NCBI GenBank assembly: GCA_903871975.1
Contig: CAIQIY010000277.1
Location: 1-7,103 of the forward strand
Source: an uncultured Chloroflexota bacterium
GTDB taxonomy: Bacteria; Chloroflexota; Chloroflexia; Chloroflexales; Roseiflexaceae
Length of the DNA: 7,103 nucleotides
Reading direction: 5' to 3'
The position numbers and the translations under genes were made by a program. The notes beneath the pieces are model-generated. The model made no database searches and was not told the origin of the DNA. It was given only the letters and a program-made list of their open reading frames with translations. This document shows, piece after piece, positions 1-5,563 of this stretch; position 1 is the stretch's first letter, and each line of letters begins with the position of its first letter.

Positions 1-13
1 CGGATAGCCTTCC

Positions 14-1120
14 TCAGTGTGCTGCAACCTGTTGCAGGATGGTCAGGGTTTGTTGTGCGCAGTGCTCCCAGGTGAATGTCGCGGCACGTTGCCGACCAGC
101 GATGCTCAAGCGCTGGCGCAGCGCGCTGTCGTGGCTGATCCGGCCGAGGCCCGCGGCGATCGCCGCAGTGTCGCCAGGATCGACCAGCACGGCAGCATCG
201 CCGGCAACCTCGGGCAGCGCCGAGGTGTTGGCGGTGAGTACGGGCGTACCGGCGGCCATCGCCTCGAGGACTGGCATGCCAAATCCTTCGTAGAGCGACG
301 GAAACACGAAGGCGGTGGCGGCAGCATACAGCGCCGGCAGGTCGCGATCGGCGAGATACCCCGTGAAGCGCACACGGTCGGCGATGCCGAGCTCGGCAGC
401 CCGACGCTCGATTGGCTCGGCCAGCCAGCCGCGGCGCCCGACGATGACCAGGCGTGGTGCGTCGGGTGTGGCGGCGAGTGCATCGATCAGGCGCAGCAGG
501 TTCTTGCGTGGCTGCACGGTCCCGATGCACAGCAGGTAGGGTGCGGTGCCGATCAGTGCGGCGATGCGTTCGCGTGCAGCATCGTCGGGTGGTTGGGCGA
601 AGCGGGCTGCGACGCCGTGGTGCACCACGCTGATCCGTGCCGGATCGATGCGTAGGTGTCGTATCAGCGCATCGCGCGTCGCCATCGAGATGGCAATCAC
701 GTGGTGGGCGACCTGTGCGCTCCAGCGTGTGCTGAGGGCCAGGCTGATGCGTTGCGCCCGGGTGTGGTGCTCGGGAAAGGCCAGGTATCCCAGGTCGTGG
801 ATCGTCACGACGCCCCGAGTACGCCGCGCCAATGGCAACGCCAGCGGCAGGACATGCGCCGGCACGAACAGGACGTCGGGTGGTGCGCGCAGGATCTCGG
901 CCGACAGCCGCGCATGGGTCCATAGCCGCCGTGATGGCATGACGCGCAGGGTGAAGTTGTCGCCGAGCGGCGGCAGGCTCGTTGGTGTCATTCCGGCATA
1001 TAACCGGAATGCCTGCCGCGTCTCGATGCGCGCGATGGCTGCCAGCAGCTCGTAGGTGTACTGCTCGGTGCCGGTGCGCGTGTGGGTTGCGAGGCGACTG
1101 ATGTCGATCCCGATGGGCAT
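14..1120 (-). CDS. GT4-family glycosyltransferase (GT-B fold)
   Basis: This 368-residue protein is a retaining glycosyltransferase of family GT4. Such cytosolic enzymes move a sugar from a nucleotide-sugar donor to a growing glycan or lipid-linked acceptor. The N-terminal acceptor domain starts 'MPIGIDISRL' with a glycine/threonine loop near residues 16-20 and has an 'IHDLGYL' strand at 107-113. The donor domain begins near 195 ('YLLCIGTVQPRKN'), continues with 'LVIVGRRGW' (224-232) and 'RFTGYL' (251-256), and carries the family EX7E motif as E278...E286 in 'EGFGMPVLE'. The reading frame stays open for 132 codons further upstream, but that stretch looks non-coding and homology-like sequence starts at the ATG at 1120. 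The ribosome site is weak (GGAG about 13 nt upstream). It is divergent from the WecA-like gene, which suggests a surface-glycan role. Donor and acceptor cannot be told. Family confidence is high; specific function is unknown. Confidence 0.93.
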   Translation of the reverse strand: MPIGIDISRLATHTRTGTEQYTYELLAAIARIETRQAFRLYAGMTPTSLPPLGDNFTLRVMPSRRLWTHARLSAEILRAPPDVLFVPAHVLPLALPLARRTRGVVTIHDLGYLAFPEHHTRAQRISLALSTRWSAQVAHHVIAISMATRDALIRHLRIDPARISVVHHGVAARFAQPPDDAARERIAALIGTAPYLLCIGTVQPRKNLLRLIDALAATPDAPRLVIVGRRGWLAEPIERRAAELGIADRVRFTGYLADRDLPALYAAATAFVFPSLYEGFGMPVLEAMAAGTPVLTANTSALPEVAGDAAVLVDPGDTAAIAAGLGRISHDSALRQRLSIAGRQRAATFTWEHCAQQTLTILQQVAAH

Positions 1121-1169
1121 GTCGCTGCCGATGCTCCGCTGGCGGCCGGCGAACCACACCGGACATTGA

Positions 1170-1178
1170 ATCATACCA
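1170..1178 (-). promoter_or_regulatory. Candidate extended -10 promoter for the glycosyltransferase
   Basis: On the minus strand the sequence reads TGGTATGAT, an extended -10 element (TGn followed by TATGAT, 5 of 6 to consensus). It lies about 50 nt before the ATG at 1120, giving a short leader of roughly 40 nt. No convincing -35 hexamer is seen at 16-18 bp, which is tolerated for extended -10 promoters. The same TGn-TATnAT layout occurs at the two promoters near secG. Confidence 0.4.
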
Positions 1179-1360
1179 CGCCCCGTGTCGCTGTGGTGCC
1201 CGGCATATCTGTCATGGTAATCCTGGTGGCGGGTGCCTGGGCATGCCCGCATACCATCATGGCAGCCCGGACCATGCGCCAGCACGATGGCGCTGCCCCG
1301 ATTCGTGCCACCGTGTGAGCGCACAGGCCGCGACGTGCGATGCACGGTGGCCGGTGGCGA

Positions 1361-1390
1361 TTGACCGACCAGCGCCCGGTGGTGTATTGT
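1361..1390 (+). promoter_or_regulatory. Candidate sigma70-type promoter upstream of the WecA-like gene
   Basis: TTGACC at 1361-1366 (5 of 6 to the -35 consensus) is followed after 18 bp by TATTGT at 1385-1390 (4 of 6 to the -10 consensus). If used, transcription would begin near 1397 and leave a leader of about 275 nt before the coding start. A weaker option nearer the gene is TACCAT at 1641-1646 with a poor -35. Neither can be preferred from sequence alone. Confidence 0.3.
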
Positions 1391-1504
1391 GGCCGCAGCG
1401 GAGCCAGCCGGGCCGTTGGCAGCGGTCGGCATCGCCGCGGCGTCGCGCGTCGCCGTGTGTTCGCGCCGGGCAGCGTCGTTGGTCATCGGCGCCGCCTGCG
1501 GTGG

Positions 1505-1523
1505 GCGGCCGGACACCGGCCGC
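1505..1523 (+). repeat. Perfect GC-rich inverted repeat (hairpin) in the intergenic leader
   Basis: GCGGCCGG (1505-1512) and CCGGCCGC (1516-1523) form a perfect 8-bp stem with a 3-nt ACA loop. It lies downstream of the candidate promoter at 1361-1390 and about 150 nt before the WecA-like start. There is no U-tract after it on either strand, so it is not a standard intrinsic terminator. It may be a leader structure or a chance feature of GC-rich DNA. Confidence 0.5.
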
Positions 1524-1672
1524 GTGTGCTTGATCGGCTACGGCCCGTCGTGTTCGCGCTGGGCATGTGTGTGTCTGCATGGGCGATCGCTGGTGCGTCA
1601 GCGGGCGCACAATCGCGCGGTCACGGCTGCCTGCCCGCGCTACCATCCTGCAACGCAGCCAGGGAGAGCATG

Positions 1673-2671
1673 ATGACGCCGACGCTGTTGATCTTCGTCA
1701 CCGCGCTGCTCGGCGCGCTGCTTGGCACGCCGCTGGCACGACGGCTCGCGCTGCGCAGCGGCATGGTCGATATGCCCGCTGCGCGCAAACCGCACGCCGC
1801 CCCCGTGCCACTGCTCGGCGGGCTGGCCATCTATGCGGCGTTCATCCTGGCGCTCGTCGTCGCGGGGGATCGGGCGACCATCCGCGAAGCCATCGGCATC
1901 ATGCTGGGCGCGACGATCGTCTCGCTGACCGGGCTGGTCGATGACCGCTGGCACCTCGGTGCAGCGAGCAAACTCCTCGCACAGTCGACCGCAGCGATCG
2001 TCACCATCATCGCCGGCGTGCGCATCCAGCTGGTCGGACACCCCTGGCTCGACGCTGCATTGGCTCTCTGGTGGTTCCTCGGCATCACCAATGCGCTCAA
2101 TCTGCTCGACAACATGGACGGGTTGTCGGGTGGCGTGACGACCGTCGCAGCGGCATTCTTTCTGCTGCTGGCGGCGATGAGCGGGCAGTATCTCGTCGGG
2201 GCGCTGGCCGCGGCGCTCATCGGTGCCTGCGTCGGGTTCTTGCGCTACAACCTGAATCCCGCGCGGATCTTCATGGGGGACACCGGCGCGCTGTTTCTCG
2301 GCTTCATTCTGGCGGCACTCGCCATCAAGCTCAGGTTTCCGGCGAACACACCACAGGTGACCTGGCTGGTCCCCATCTGCGTGCTCGCGCTGCCGATCTT
2401 TGACACGACACTGGTGACATTCTCGCGGTTGCGTCGTGGTCGCAACCCGCTCACGACACCCGGCTGCGACCACCTGTCGCATCGTCTGGTAGCGCGCGGA
2501 CTGACGCGCCGCGAGGCGGTGCTCGTCTGTTATCTGCTGACCGGTGTTGGCGGCATGGTTGGGGTGTATATTGCACAGGCGGCGCCAAACGACGCATTCG
2601 CCGCTGCCGGACTGCTCGGCGCAACAATGCTCGCGGGAATCGTTTGGTTCGAATGGTCGCCCGCCGCCTGA
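1673..2671 (+). CDS. Polyprenyl-phosphate sugar-1-phosphate transferase (WecA/TagO/MraY family)
   Basis: An integral membrane enzyme (332 residues) of the glycosyltransferase-4/MraY superfamily. It transfers a UDP-sugar phosphate, probably GlcNAc-1-phosphate, onto undecaprenyl phosphate at the cytoplasmic face, the first step of many surface polysaccharides. Family motifs appear in order: 'DMPAARKPHAAPVPLLGG' (33-50), the aspartate pair in 'LVDD' (88-91), 'NALNLLDNMDGL' (140-151), 'NLNPARIFMGDTG' (193-205), 'FDTT' (243-246) and 'DHLSHRL' (266-272), the site of the WecA HIHH motif. Many hydrophobic segments fit the usual 10-11 helices. MraY proper is less likely: the gene is not in a mur cluster and the C-terminal motif is WecA/TagO-like. 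Two ATGs adjoin (1670 and 1673). AGGGAGAG at 1661-1668 puts GGAG 6 nt before the second, so 1673 is chosen; 1670 adds one Met. The sugar specificity is inferred. Confidence 0.93.
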   Translation: MTPTLLIFVTALLGALLGTPLARRLALRSGMVDMPAARKPHAAPVPLLGGLAIYAAFILALVVAGDRATIREAIGIMLGATIVSLTGLVDDRWHLGAASKLLAQSTAAIVTIIAGVRIQLVGHPWLDAALALWWFLGITNALNLLDNMDGLSGGVTTVAAAFFLLLAAMSGQYLVGALAAALIGACVGFLRYNLNPARIFMGDTGALFLGFILAALAIKLRFPANTPQVTWLVPICVLALPIFDTTLVTFSRLRRGRNPLTTPGCDHLSHRLVARGLTRREAVLVCYLLTGVGGMVGVYIAQAAPNDAFAAAGLLGATMLAGIVWFEWSPAA

Positions 2672-2705
2672 TGGGTGCTGCACCACCGATGCCACGAGTG
2701 CCCCA

Positions 2706-2735
2706 CGAGATCACCGGATCGTGCCGGCGATCTCG
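2706..2735. terminator. Stem-loop between convergent genes, spanning the binding-protein stop codon
   Basis: CGAGATC (2706-2712) pairs with GATCTCG (2729-2735). After one A/C mismatch, CCGG (2714-2717) pairs with CCGG (2724-2727), leaving a 6-nt loop. The structure covers the stop codon of the solute-binding-protein gene (2711-2713) and lies 35 nt after the stop of the WecA-like gene. It could serve transcripts from both sides as a 3'-end or stabilising hairpin. No U-tract follows on either strand, so it is not a canonical Rho-independent terminator. Confidence 0.45.
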
Positions 2736-4390
2736 CGGGAGCTGCTCAGATACCAGCGCGACACCTCGGCGAAACGCCCCTCGCGGCCATACTGCAGCGG
2801 CGTCGTCGGAATCATCGGCATGTCCCCCGATGCGACTGCATCAAGCCCGCCGAGTTGATCCGTCGCCAGGTAGATGAACAACGGCTGGTACAGCGTGATG
2901 CTCGGGGTCAGTTCGACCCAGCGCCGCTGGAACGCGATGTACGAGCTGACGCGGCGTTCGATGTCGGGCGTCTGGCGCGCCTCATCGAGCAGTTCGTCGA
3001 GCTGCTCGTCGACCAGACCAGCGTAGTTCAGGCCAGACTCGGCCTGGCTGCCGTGCCATAATTCGTAGACATCCGGATCGGCGCCGAGCCGCTGCCAGCC
3101 GTGGATTGCAGCGCCGAACCGATGTTCGGCGAGACGCACCTGCAGCGCCTCGCTGTCGACCTGCTCGACCGTCACCGCCACCCCGACAGCCCCCCATTGG
3201 CGTGCGATCTCCTGCGCCACCGCGACGCGCTCGGGCAGACCATCGATCAGGATAGTGACCTGGAGCGGTACGCCGTCGCGGGCGCGCATTCCGTCGGCCC
3301 CCGCGGCATAGCCGAGCGCAGTGAGGGCTTCGGCTGCCGCCGCGGGATCGGGCGCCGGCCACAACGGCTCGGGCGTCGCTGCCCACCAGCCCGGCAGAAT
3401 CGGGGTGTCGAGGCGTACAGCCTGGCCAGCCAGCGCCGTCGCGATCAAGGCATCCTTGTCGAGCGCCAATGCCAGCGCACGCCGCATGGCTGGATCGGCG
3501 AACAATGGCTCGCGCAGGTTGAACGTCAGTGTCGTGTAGCTGTCGACCGGTGTTTTGCGTACGACGAAGCCACGCGGCGGATTGATTTGTGCCAGGCTGC
3601 TGGTGCCGAAGAACCCGGTGCCCAGGATCTCGCCGCGGGTGAGTGCTGTCAGGACTGCCTGATCGTTCGGCAGATAGCGCAGCTCGATGCTGTCGAGAAA
3701 CGGCCGCCCAAGGCGGTAGTTGGGATTGGCAGCGAGGATTGCATGCTCACTGGTGAGCTCGGTGAGGCGATACGGCCCGGTGCCGACGGGGGACAGGCCG
3801 AACGGGTGTGCCGCCCACTCGGCTGGTGGCACTGCCGCCAGGATGTGCGCCGGCAGGATGGGGAACGTCGTCGCCCGCAGAAATGCGGCGTATGGCGCCT
3901 CGAGCCGGCAGCGGATCTCGCGCTCGCCGACTTGCTCGACGACCACGCCACGCCACACGGTGGCGATGCTCGGGTCGCCGGCGAATGCTGGCCCCTGCAC
4001 CGCACGCAGCGTGAACATCACGTCGTCGGCGGTGACTGGCTGGCCATCGTGCCAGGTGACGTCGGTACGCAGGGTGAACGTGTAGACCATGCCACTCGCG
4101 TCGACTTCCCATGCCTGGGCCAGCGCCGGTGCCGGGAATCCGTCGGCGCCAGTGCGCGTCAGCCCATCATAGATCAGCGACTGGATGTCGGCTGCACCGG
4201 GGTCGCGCAAGAGATCGCGCACCAGCGGATTGAGCTGCTGCGGTGGTGCGATCGCTGCTTCGACATATTCGCCGCCGGCGAGCGGCCGTGCGACTGATGC
4301 CAGCGTCACGGCCAAGTAGCCCATCAGCCCCAGGATGATGAGCGAACTCATGGCGGCGATGAGGAGTTGCCAACGAATGCGTCGTGCCAT
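2711..4390 (-). CDS. Family-5 extracellular solute-binding protein (ABC peptide/nickel type), orphan
   Basis: A 559-residue SBP_bac_5 protein; members usually capture oligopeptides, nickel complexes or sugars outside the membrane for an ABC importer. It starts 'MARRIRWQLL' with a hydrophobic segment at about 9-31 and no lipobox cysteine, so it is probably anchored by an uncleaved helix or a type I signal. The fold signature is clear: 'LNPLVRDLL' (53-61), 'LAQAWEVDASGMVYTFTLR' (90-108), 'WHDGQPVTADDV' (113-124), 'PVGTGPYRL' (201-209), 'TFNLREPLFADPAMRRALA' (289-307) and the C-terminal 'ADPDVYELWHGSQ' (437-449). Length is normal. No permease or ATPase gene adjoins it. The ATG at 4390 is 6 nt after the secG stop with no clear ribosome site, suggesting translational coupling in a secG operon. 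Family is certain; the ligand, and whether it serves transport at all, are unknown. Confidence 0.93.
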   Translation of the reverse strand: MARRIRWQLLIAAMSSLIILGLMGYLAVTLASVARPLAGGEYVEAAIAPPQQLNPLVRDLLRDPGAADIQSLIYDGLTRTGADGFPAPALAQAWEVDASGMVYTFTLRTDVTWHDGQPVTADDVMFTLRAVQGPAFAGDPSIATVWRGVVVEQVGEREIRCRLEAPYAAFLRATTFPILPAHILAAVPPAEWAAHPFGLSPVGTGPYRLTELTSEHAILAANPNYRLGRPFLDSIELRYLPNDQAVLTALTRGEILGTGFFGTSSLAQINPPRGFVVRKTPVDSYTTLTFNLREPLFADPAMRRALALALDKDALIATALAGQAVRLDTPILPGWWAATPEPLWPAPDPAAAAEALTALGYAAGADGMRARDGVPLQVTILIDGLPERVAVAQEIARQWGAVGVAVTVEQVDSEALQVRLAEHRFGAAIHGWQRLGADPDVYELWHGSQAESGLNYAGLVDEQLDELLDEARQTPDIERRVSSYIAFQRRWVELTPSITLYQPLFIYLATDQLGGLDAVASGDMPMIPTTPLQYGREGRFAEVSRWYLSSSREIAGTIR

Positions 4391-4396
4391 CGTCGA

Positions 4397-4672
4397 TCAC
4401 GCCCATGCGAGCAGCGGCAACACCGAGCCAGTGGGCTCCGCCGTGCCAAAGATCGGCAGGCTGGCGATCAGCGAGACGACGAGGAAGATGATGCCAAGCA
4501 CGATCGTCGCTTGGTGGATCGTCTTCTCGAGGCCACGCTTGGTGCGGTAGACCGAACTCGTGTCGCGCGATTGCATGCCGGCGGTGCGACCCTGGACGAT
4601 GACCAGGAAGATGAGCACCGAGCTCAACAGAATGAGCGCGATGAAGAGCGACGTCTGGATGGCTGATTGCAC
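4397..4672 (-). CDS. secG: Preprotein translocase subunit SecG
   Basis: SecG is the small accessory subunit of the SecYEG channel and assists SecA-driven export across the cytoplasmic membrane. The 91-residue product has two hydrophobic helices (about 5-26 and 55-75). They are joined by a polar loop with 'VQGRTAGMQS' (26-35) and 'VYRTKRGLEKTIHQATI' (41-57), the usual SecG layout, and a short hydrophobic tail ends '...LLPLLAWA'-like. The family GxG/FGG loop is weakly kept. The start is GTG at 4672 because a near-perfect GAGGAGG (4678-4684) lies 5 nt upstream. The frame is open a further 100 codons upstream, but that stretch is Arg/Ser/Thr-rich and contains the promoter, so it is rejected. An excellent promoter lies at 4712-4740. 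The binding-protein gene follows after 6 nt. Confidence 0.93.
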   Translation of the reverse strand: MQSAIQTSLFIALILLSSVLIFLVIVQGRTAGMQSRDTSSVYRTKRGLEKTIHQATIVLGIIFLVVSLIASLPIFGTAEPTGSVLPLLAWA

Positions 4673-4677
4673 GTGCG

Positions 4678-4684
4678 CCTCCTC
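4678..4684 (-). promoter_or_regulatory. Strong Shine-Dalgarno site that fixes the secG GTG start
   Basis: On the minus strand GAGGAGG is followed by five bases (CGCAC) and then GTG. It is the strongest ribosome-binding site in the window and decides the non-ATG start of secG over the longer open frame. Confidence 0.85.
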
Positions 4685-4711
4685 GGATCGGCAGAACCTC
4701 GTGTTGCCGTG

Positions 4712-4740
4712 ATTATAGCATTGGAAGCGAGTGGTCGCAA
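4712..4740 (-). promoter_or_regulatory. Strong sigma70-type promoter of the secG operon
   Basis: On the minus strand TTGCGA (4735-4740, 4 of 6 to the -35 consensus) is separated by 17 bp from a perfect TATAAT (4712-4717). The TG of an extended -10 lies just ahead of it (TGCTATAAT, 4712-4720). Transcription would start near 4705, giving a leader of about 33 nt before the GTG. Spacing, match and position all agree. Confidence 0.8.
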
Positions 4741-4790
4741 TCGAGACGGCGCGTGCGGTAGTGTCGTCGGCCCGACCTCCGCGAGTGGTC
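4727..4790. repeat. 10-bp direct repeat GCGAGTGGTC near the secG promoter
   Basis: GCGAGTGGTC occurs at 4727-4736 and again at 4781-4790, 54 bp apart. The first copy overlaps the -35 hexamer of the secG promoter and is itself part of an inverted repeat GCGA-GTGG-TCGC (4727-4738). The second copy lies between the two divergent promoters. This is the arrangement expected of operator half-sites, but no regulator is encoded in the window. Confidence 0.4.
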
Positions 4791-4867
4791 TCTGCGATCC
4801 ACGTTCTGCACCGCGACGAGGGTGAGGACGCGCTACGCTGCCGTACCGCAGCATCGTTGGCGCAGCT

Positions 4868-4876
4868 TGGTATAAT
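4868..4876 (+). promoter_or_regulatory. Extended -10 promoter of the four-helix membrane protein gene
   Basis: TGGTATAAT has a perfect TATAAT (4871-4876) with the TGn extension. No good -35 is seen at the right distance (the best-placed hexamer is GCAGCA, 4848-4853). Transcription would start near 4883, about 50 nt before the ATG. The leader would begin with a possible hairpin, GCGGCG (4881-4886) pairing with CGCCGC (4893-4898). Confidence 0.72.
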
Positions 4877-4932
4877 GACCGCGGCGTTGTCGCGCCGCTG
4901 CCGCAGCACGCGCTGTGCGAGGATGTGACGTG

Positions 4933-5370
4933 ATGGAACCATTGAAGTCGTCGTCGACGAGCCGCCTGGCACAGGTACGTGCGATCACTCTGCGCTGGTT
5001 GATCAGCTCGCTGGCGATCTTCGCCGCCATCTCGCTCGTGCCGGGCATCTCATTCACCGGCCCCGGCTGGCAGATCGGTGTGATCGCCATGCTGTTCGGT
5101 ATGATCAACGCATTGCTGAGGCCACTGCTGACTCTGCTCACCTGCCCGCTGGTCGTGTTGTCGCTCGGCCTGTTTGGCCTGGTCATCAACGCGCTGCTGC
5201 TGCTGCTCACCGCCCGGCTCGCCGCCGCCGCCGGTGTTCAGTTCACCATCGATGGCTTCTGGCCAGCATTCTTCGGCGGGCTGGTCATCTCGCTCGTCTC
5301 GCTGGTCCTGGGGTTGCTCGCCGGCGAGCCAGTGGCGCGCGTGGTCGTCCACGACGGGCGACAGCGATGA
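4933..5370 (+). CDS. Four-TM phage_holin_4_2-family membrane protein
   Basis: A 145-residue integral membrane protein of the family named after phage holins (Pfam phage_holin_4_2; 'mycobacterial 4 TMS holin'), which is mostly chromosomal and of unknown role. Four hydrophobic segments lie at about 17-37, 47-66, 69-98 and 110-132. Typical motifs are 'LVPGISFTGPGWQIGVIAM' (35-53), 'GMINALLRPLLTLLTCPLVV' (56-75) and 'GLFGLVINALLLLLTA' (79-94). The ATG at 4933 is preferred. GAGGA at 4919-4923 lies 9 nt before it; a GTG at 4930 is 6 nt from the same site, and a GTG at 4915 would precede the site. It has its own promoter and is divergent from secG. Nothing phage-like (endolysin, capsid, integrase) adjoins it, so a lysis role is not supported. 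Confidence 0.88.
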   Translation: MEPLKSSSTSRLAQVRAITLRWLISSLAIFAAISLVPGISFTGPGWQIGVIAMLFGMINALLRPLLTLLTCPLVVLSLGLFGLVINALLLLLTARLAAAAGVQFTIDGFWPAFFGGLVISLVSLVLGLLAGEPVARVVVHDGRQR

Positions 5371-5374
5371 AGAA

Positions 5375-5401
5375 GCGCCGGCCGCATGATGCGACCGGCG
5401 C
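5375..5401 (+). terminator. Strong 3' hairpin after the membrane protein gene
   Basis: GCGCCGG (5375-5381) pairs with CCGGCGC (5395-5401). After one C/A mismatch, CGCA (5383-5386) pairs with TGCG (5390-5393), leaving a 3-nt loop. It begins 5 nt after the TGA. The tract that follows is G-rich (G5, G6 and G4 runs to 5434), not U-rich, so it is terminator-like in place and stem strength but not a classic intrinsic terminator. Confidence 0.5.
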
Positions 5402-5563
5402 GGGGGAAAGCAGGGGGGAACGCTGCGGCTGGGGACGAGTGCCTCTGGTGGCCTGCAGGTGATCGCCGCATCACATGCTCTCGTTGCTCTGCAGTATAGC
5501 GAGTCGATGGTTGAGGCGGCCCGATGTTGGATGAGAAGACGCTCATAGAATGCTGAGCAGACG
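5402..5563. other. Intergenic region upstream of the FAD oxidase gene
   Basis: A 162-bp gap. It opens with a G-rich tract, then holds AT-rich islands with partial -10 matches (TATAGC at 5495-5500; TAGAAT at 5546-5551) but no -35 at normal spacing for either. A short inverted repeat, ATGAG/CTCAT (5531-5535 and 5542-5546), lies just before the start codon. The promoter of the downstream gene is therefore undecided. Confidence 0.5.

Larger units (their letters stand above)
1121..1669. other. Long divergent intergenic region without a convincing gene
   Basis: These 549 bp separate two divergent glycan genes. Several reading frames are open, but their translations are rich in Arg, Ala, His and Pro, lack domain-like motifs and look like products of high GC. 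What can be seen is an extended -10 element for the leftward gene (1170-1178), a perfect 10-bp palindrome GGGCATGCCC (1239-1248), a TTGACC/TATTGT promoter-like pair facing right (1361-1390) and a perfect 8-bp stem hairpin (1505-1523). No tRNA or other known RNA family was recognised. The length is more than two promoters need, so a structured leader or small RNA is possible but unproven. Confidence 0.6.

Noticed and set aside
22..37. The inverted repeat CTGCAAC/GTTGCAG near the 3' end of the glycosyltransferase, considered as a terminator.
   Set aside because: It lies inside the coding sequence before the stop, has a 2-nt gap unsuited to a tight hairpin and has no U-tract.
1121..1516. A 132-codon N-terminal extension of the glycosyltransferase in the same open frame.
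   Set aside because: The extension is Arg/His/Ala/Pro-rich with no domain features. The GT4 fold starts at the ATG at 1120, and a promoter-like element lies inside the extension.
1257..1646. A 129-codon minus-strand open frame in the divergent gap, considered as a possible small gene.
   Set aside because: Composition is Arg/Ala/His-rich without hydrophobic core or motif, and no convincing ribosome site was noted.
1673..2671. Assignment of the sugar-phosphate transferase as MraY of peptidoglycan synthesis.
   Set aside because: There is no mur/fts context, and the C-terminal motif matches the WecA/TagO branch better.
1640..2695. A 351-codon minus-strand open frame opposite the WecA-like gene.
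   Set aside because: It is a low-complexity Gln/Arg/Asp/Glu-rich shadow of a gene with all family motifs on the plus strand.
3101..4297. A 398-codon plus-strand open frame opposite the binding-protein gene.
   Set aside because: It lies wholly antisense to a clear SBP_bac_5 gene, is rich in Arg/Gln/Cys and has no recognisable motifs; long antisense frames are common at this GC content.
4673..4972. A 100-codon N-terminal extension of SecG.
   Set aside because: A very strong ribosome site and promoter lie directly before the GTG at 4672, and the extension runs through the divergent promoter region.
4933..5370. A prophage lysis gene, suggested by the holin family name.
   Set aside because: The family is mostly chromosomal, and no phage genes, attachment sites or lysis partner are present.
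5495..5551. TATAGC and TAGAAT as promoter -10 boxes of the FAD oxidase gene.
   Set aside because: No -35 hexamer lies at 16-19 bp from either and neither has the TGn extension, so no promoter is called.
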